Of a DNA stretch of 64,000 bases, positions 59,949 to 64,000 are shown in pieces (position 1 is the stretch's first letter; the number at the start of each line of letters is the position of its first letter). The stretch is from Marsupella aquatica (Eukaryota; Marchantiophyta). The stretch lies in assembly GCA_973895155.1 (NCBI GenBank), contig OZ316894.1, positions 23,498,001 to 23,562,000 of the forward strand, in the 5' to 3' direction. Below the pieces are notes generated by a model. That model had not been told where the DNA came from. It saw nothing but the letters and a program-made list of their open reading frames with translations, and did no database searches. A program made the position numbers and the translations under genes.

Positions 59949-61518
59949 ATGAGCCAGGTAATAGACCTTTCTGGTGATGGGGAAGTTACGAAGGAGATCA
60001 TCAAGAAGGCTAAACCTGGGGCCGTTGGACCAACAGACAGCACATTAATTGTTGATGGTACCAACCTTAGTTACAGCCAGTACAGTTCCTTCTGGGTTGA
60101 TTTTGAAGCATGAATATGTCACTCTGATTTGACTGTGCTCTTAACCGTGGAGTTTATGGTTTGGAAAAACTGACGATCATTTGTGACACACCAAAAATGC
60201 TTGTTGCAGTGCACTACGAAGGTCGGCTTGCAGACACTGGTGAAGTCTTTGACTCAACTCGTGATGATAACACTGTATTCACGTTTGAGCTCGGGAAGGG
60301 CAGTGTGATTCGAGCATGGGACATCGCCATCAAAACGATGCTGGTAAGGTGCTCTTCCATTTTTCAATTTAGCTGCTTATTAGGTCCTCAGATCCCTTCA
60401 AATGCTAAATTCGTCTTCGAAAGCAATAGGATCAGAACCTACAGCCTTCTTCTCTGCGATGATTCTGCGGCCTCTCATTGCAATATTGCGAGTATGTTCG
60501 ATGAAGTCTTTTCAGTTGATTTCATGGTCTCTTCAATAGTTCAGATGAGGATGCTTCTAGGTAAAGTCGAGCGTCCAGCAGTTCAAGTGATTGATATTTT
60601 GTTTCTGAATCTATGCTATCTGTGAAGGTCGGGGAAATTGCAAGAATCACTTGCAAGCCAGACTATGCATATGGAAGGGCTGGTTCCCCTCCTGATATCC
60701 CTCCAGAGTGAGTTGAGATGGTACTCCCGAAATTGCATTGTTTCCCATTGGACAATTTGTGGGTTTGAGTGTGCTCGAAACAAAAGTCATGTTCTTGAGT
60801 TTAGTCATGGTGTTCTCCTAAAGTTTAGTCATGGTGTTCTCCTAGCTCGTTGAAGTGCATTTTCCGAAAATGTATGCAAACTAGAGCAAGGTGTCCAGGC
60901 AACGTCAGGGATTGACTTAGTAACACTTTTGTGTATCGTGGCAGTTCCACCCTGATCTTTGAAGTAGAATTACTGGCTGCCAAGCCACGCAGAGGGGCCA
61001 CCCTGGATAGCGTTACCGCTGAGAAAGCGAAACTGGAGTGAGTTCTCTCGATGCCTGCATGTATTATCTTTGCTGCCAATACTGGTTGATCTTTTTCGTC
61101 GTACCGTTGATTGCTTTGCCTTTACACCTATTTGATCAGTTTATTACCTTTAATGTCTAATGCTTCAGTGCTGGAAAGTGGGCGAACGTTACTCTGGAAA
61201 ATTTTATAATTATTGCATCCTTGTAGTATGTCCCACGTCTGCTCATTACTAATATTGGCAGGAAATCGTGAGGACATGCGTCTTTCTTGATATACATTGT
61301 CGGAGATGTTGCCATGTTACATCTTTTGTGAGGAAATTCAAGGCGATTGATTGTTATTATGCAGGGAAATTCGCAAAGAAAGAGAGGCTGCAGCAGTAAA
61401 GAAGGAAGAGGAGAAAAAGAAAAGGGAGGAGGCAAAGTCAGCTGCTGCAACTCGTTTGCAAGCTAAGCTGGACGCCAAGAAAGGCGGTGCAAAAGGTGGT
61501 GGTCGAAAGGGCAAGTGA
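59949..61518 (+). CDS. FKBP20-1: FKBP20-1-type peptidyl-prolyl cis-trans isomerase
   Basis: Five coding exons: 59949-60057, 60210-60343, 60628-60707, 60945-61037 and 61365-61518. The join is exactly 570 nt, 189 aa, against about 190 for the Arabidopsis protein. It starts [20 protein letters not shown], the family's typical N-terminus. The FKBP domain keeps the binding-pocket residues of FKBP12: the Tyr of VHYEG, Phe-Asp of VFDST, the Phe of FTFELG, Val-Ile and Trp of GSVIRAWD, and the Tyr of YAYGRAG. A Lys/Glu/Ala-rich helix and a [11 protein letters not shown] tail follow, as in nuclear FKBP20-1 proteins, which in rice have been linked to RNA splicing. An untranslated first exon ends at 59048 and is joined by an 882-bp intron to 59931. 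ATG 59949 is chosen by homology. Confidence 0.93.
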
Positions 61519-62980
61519 ATGAAGTGAGGACCTGGAAGAAACTGAGCCGTAATGGAATGCCATCTTGAGTAGTGCGAAACGTTCATCAGTATGTACATGT
61601 GGGGTTTATCCCCCTATGGTAGCTCTGGCTTCAGATCGTGTGTTTTATTCTTAACTTGTGTAATCAACACTGTCAAGAGATATATGCTATAATGATTTTG
61701 AGGAATCTTTGGATGTCTGCTTCCAAGCTGGATGATCTTCAGTTCCTGACTGCTTAGGTCATGTTTATCGATGAGAATTATCTTAGCAGAATTCACTTCA
61801 AAATAAAATTTAAACTTATCGGATTTTTAAGTCAGTCGGACGGTCTGAGTTGTGTCGCACTAAGCTGTTGCCGTGCAAGCTCCGTGTTTTTTGTCAACCG
61901 CCTAACTTGCAGAGTCACTTTTTTTTCCTTTGTCGTGGCATTTGACGCTGAGGAACTTGTAACTATTTGTTCTCAAGAGTCACTTAACTCGGAGATAGAA
62001 GTAGTGTCTCTAGAAAATTGTAAAGTAGCAGAGTTTGCAGTTCTGAACAAGTTCCATTTGAGGGTGATATGATGAGCGATTGGTGTCTGTTGACGTTTGG
62101 CAGCCGAGCTTAAATCGAGGAACGCCGCAAATTAGTTTAGGGTATGCAAAGACAATATCTGCAGATTTTGTTCTGGGTTTTAAGCAGGCGGGCAGAACCC
62201 AGAAGTTCATTTGTCACTGACGACACATAGTGAATAAGTGCAAAGGGAGGGTCTTTATTTTATGCATATTTACACCTTGCACTTTTTGTAAGTGCATATA
62301 GGTCGTCACTAGACAAACAAATACATAAGTGCAAACCATGGATTAAACACATGCACACTAGAACAAAGGTACAGGAATGTTACATTTGTTGATAAGAGGA
62401 TGCGATTCCTATTTCCTATATCTATACAGAGTAATAATATGCTCTATCTATTCAGTAGTGCTGCTGTAAGGCAAGAGGTTAGGGGCATGTTTGGTGTACG
62501 TGGACACTCTGGGTAAGGCAAGGGTATGAGGTTGGGGTGAGGTATGTCTCGTGTTAGTGGAAACTCTTGCTCAAAGACTAGAACCAACCAAACCAAAAGC
62601 AGATACTTGTGGGTCTCTTGTTGCTGTTTTTGTCTAATAATTAACGTGATTCAGAATATCCATCCAGATCAAGATTAAGCATCAAAGTATGTTTCTAGAT
62701 TCTGGCACACAAGCACATCGACTACATTCATCTAGACCTAGATTTAGCATGAAGATATATATAAGTAACTTGGGTGGTTTTAATGGTTCAGGTTGAATCT
62801 AGTGAATCCTGAAGTGAAATGCAATTTGTCATTGCGTTCAATCAAAAAAGGTCTACGCCACCAACAACAGTCAAGGAAGGAAGGGTGGGGCAGGACATGG
62901 TAACCAAATAAATAAAATAAAGTGAGACACAATATAACCATAGGAAAGAAAAACGAAGCCTTCATAGACCACCATGATAC
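61519..62980. other. 3' flank of FKBP20-1 and intergenic DNA
   Basis: No gene is supported. Near 62230-62340 several AAGTGCA motifs (AATAAGTGCAAAG, GTAAGTGCATATAGG, CATAAGTGCAAACC) suggest a short, decayed relative of the TGCACTT-rich repeat. Confidence 0.45.
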
Positions 62981-62999
62981 ATAAGTTGCATGGACCATT

Positions 63000-63857
63000 C
63001 GGTACTGCGCCTCTTCCTCTCCCCGCCGGACTGTATTGATTCACTGGCTGAGACATTCTTTTGTGCATTGGTGCTCGCTTCTGCTCACTGGGCGTCGACT
63101 AGAGGCATCCTCCACTCTGAGCGCCCTCCTATGGAATCCGAGTAGACTCATTCACCCCTCGGGATCTGAACTTGCCTATTTTCCTCTTTCTGTATTATAC
63201 CCGACTGCAGATGCTGCCACTCCTCCTGGACCCCACGTATCATCTCTCGGAACTCGGTGTATTGACGCTGCTCCTCTCAATCATTCAGGGTCATCTCATT
63301 CTGGGCCTTCTTAATGCAAGAGGATTCTTTGCTGATGGTGGACCATCTCCTGATCTGTCCCTTTGGTCACCCTGACCTAGTCATCACATTTTCGACTATC
63401 GGTGACCCAGTTTTGCTGCTCTATTGCCTTCACCGGCGGAACGGGGGATTACTTGGCAATGGAGGGTTTTTTCTCGGAGTTCTGCCTGGATCTTTCAGCC
63501 GGTGGTGGGCGGAGTTGGTGTATTTCCCGGTCTGGTCCTGGCTGGTCTCCCTGGTTATGTTGGTTGGTGATTGATTGCTTCTCTTATTCTCTTGCTGCTT
63601 CCTGGCCGTCCTTGTTCCCCCTTGGGCTGCCCTTCCTCGCTTGGATGTGCCCCTCTTTTTGGCCATCTGGTTGGGCGGTCTTTGGTGCTTCTCTTCTCTG
63701 GGTGTGCTCCTCCCTCTAGCCACCCTTATTTTCCGTTTCTTTCTATGTCCTGCCTCCTTCTTTTAGGCAGGTTTGTGTTCTTTTCTGCCATATGAATAAA
63801 GTGTCAACGCAGTCTGATTTAAAAATAAAATAAAAATAAAAATAAATAAAAATAAAA
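63000..63857 (+). mobile_element. A-tailed retroposon (LINE-like 3' end) with 19-bp TSD
   Basis: The insert is bounded by ATAAGTTGCATGGACCATT at 62981-62999 and 63858-63876 (the first three bases could also belong to the tail). It ends in an AAAAT-rich tail from about 63821, with AATAAA at 63795-63800, which shows reverse transcription of a polyadenylated RNA. The GC- and T-rich body has several long frames on both strands but none with a recognised domain. It may be a 5'-truncated LINE (the GCAGGTTTG ... CTTTTCTGCCATATGAATAAA end looks like a LINE 3' UTR) or a retrocopy of an unknown transcript. Confidence 0.8.
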
Positions 63858-63876
63858 ATAAGTTGCATGGACCATT

Positions 63877-64000
63877 ACAACCCTGACCAACCATTTTAAA
63901 TATTGCCTTGAAATCAAAATAGTGTCTTTTCTTTGTAACAATGTTGGGGTTCAAAACGTTGCTAGGTCTATTCAAGTTGCATGATTACTAGGTGTGGCAA
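63877..64000. other. Right edge, nothing recognised
   Basis: This is the original target DNA of the retroposon, continuing the sequence interrupted at 62999. No feature seen. Confidence 0.5.

Noticed and set aside
63430-63723. Basic 97-codon minus-strand frame and overlapping plus-strand frames
   Set aside because: They lie in the body of the A-tailed retroposon; no domain was recognised and the sense frames are interrupted.

Overview
This looks like a stretch of the nuclear genome of a land plant. It holds six recognisable intron-containing genes in 64 kb, with plant-specific families (phytocyanin, PCBER/isoflavone-reductase-like reductase, plant FKBP20-1, peroxisomal DHNAT-like thioesterases). 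The space between them is long and AT-rich, filled with retroelement and DNA-transposon debris. Nothing fixes the species. Low gene density and long introns (0.15-1.1 kb) would fit a larger, repeat-rich genome, possibly a non-seed plant, but that is only a guess. Gene models were joined by hand from GT-AG junctions that keep frame and family alignment; none has transcript support.

Layout. 1-4.15 kb: no gene. 4.155-8.904 kb: a GC-rich mobile element with inverted ends and a flanking direct repeat, carrying a broken gag-like/coiled-coil reading frame and a nested 229-bp MITE. 8.9-13.8 kb: AT-rich DNA and a 48-bp minisatellite. 13.8-28.7 kb: three paralogous hotdog-fold thioesterase genes (A on the minus strand, B and C on the plus strand) with the same three-exon structure; A keeps the HGG motif while B and C have lost its His and first Gly. 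A and C end in peroxisomal PTS1 tripeptides (SRL, SKL). 32.3-33.6 kb: a phytocyanin with complete copper ligands. 36.5-44.2 kb: a repeat-rich block (copia-type PBS relic, SINE with 18-bp TSD, solo LTR with 5-bp TSD, 1.9-kb element with long TIRs and a related MITE, an inverted copy of a TGCACTT-rich repeat). 45.3-48.3 kb: a five-exon PCBER-like reductase. 48.3-58.8 kb: no protein gene, but an orphan promoter-like site near 51.5 kb, a LINE endonuclease relic near 54.6 kb and tandem repeats at 57.4-58.5 kb. 58.8-61.5 kb: FKBP20-1, with a 5' leader intron and an upstream ORF that lies in frame with the main ORF. 63.0-63.86 kb: an A-tailed retroposon with a 19-bp TSD.

How the genes relate. The thioesterases resemble plant 1,4-dihydroxy-2-naphthoyl-CoA thioesterases (phylloquinone pathway, peroxisome) and are a local duplication family. 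The phytocyanin (cell surface), the PCBER-like enzyme (phenylpropanoid reduction, cytosol) and FKBP20-1 (nuclear prolyl isomerase family) have no obvious functional link to them or to each other. Several genes have minisatellites or dispersed repeats within about 1 kb upstream of the start codon.
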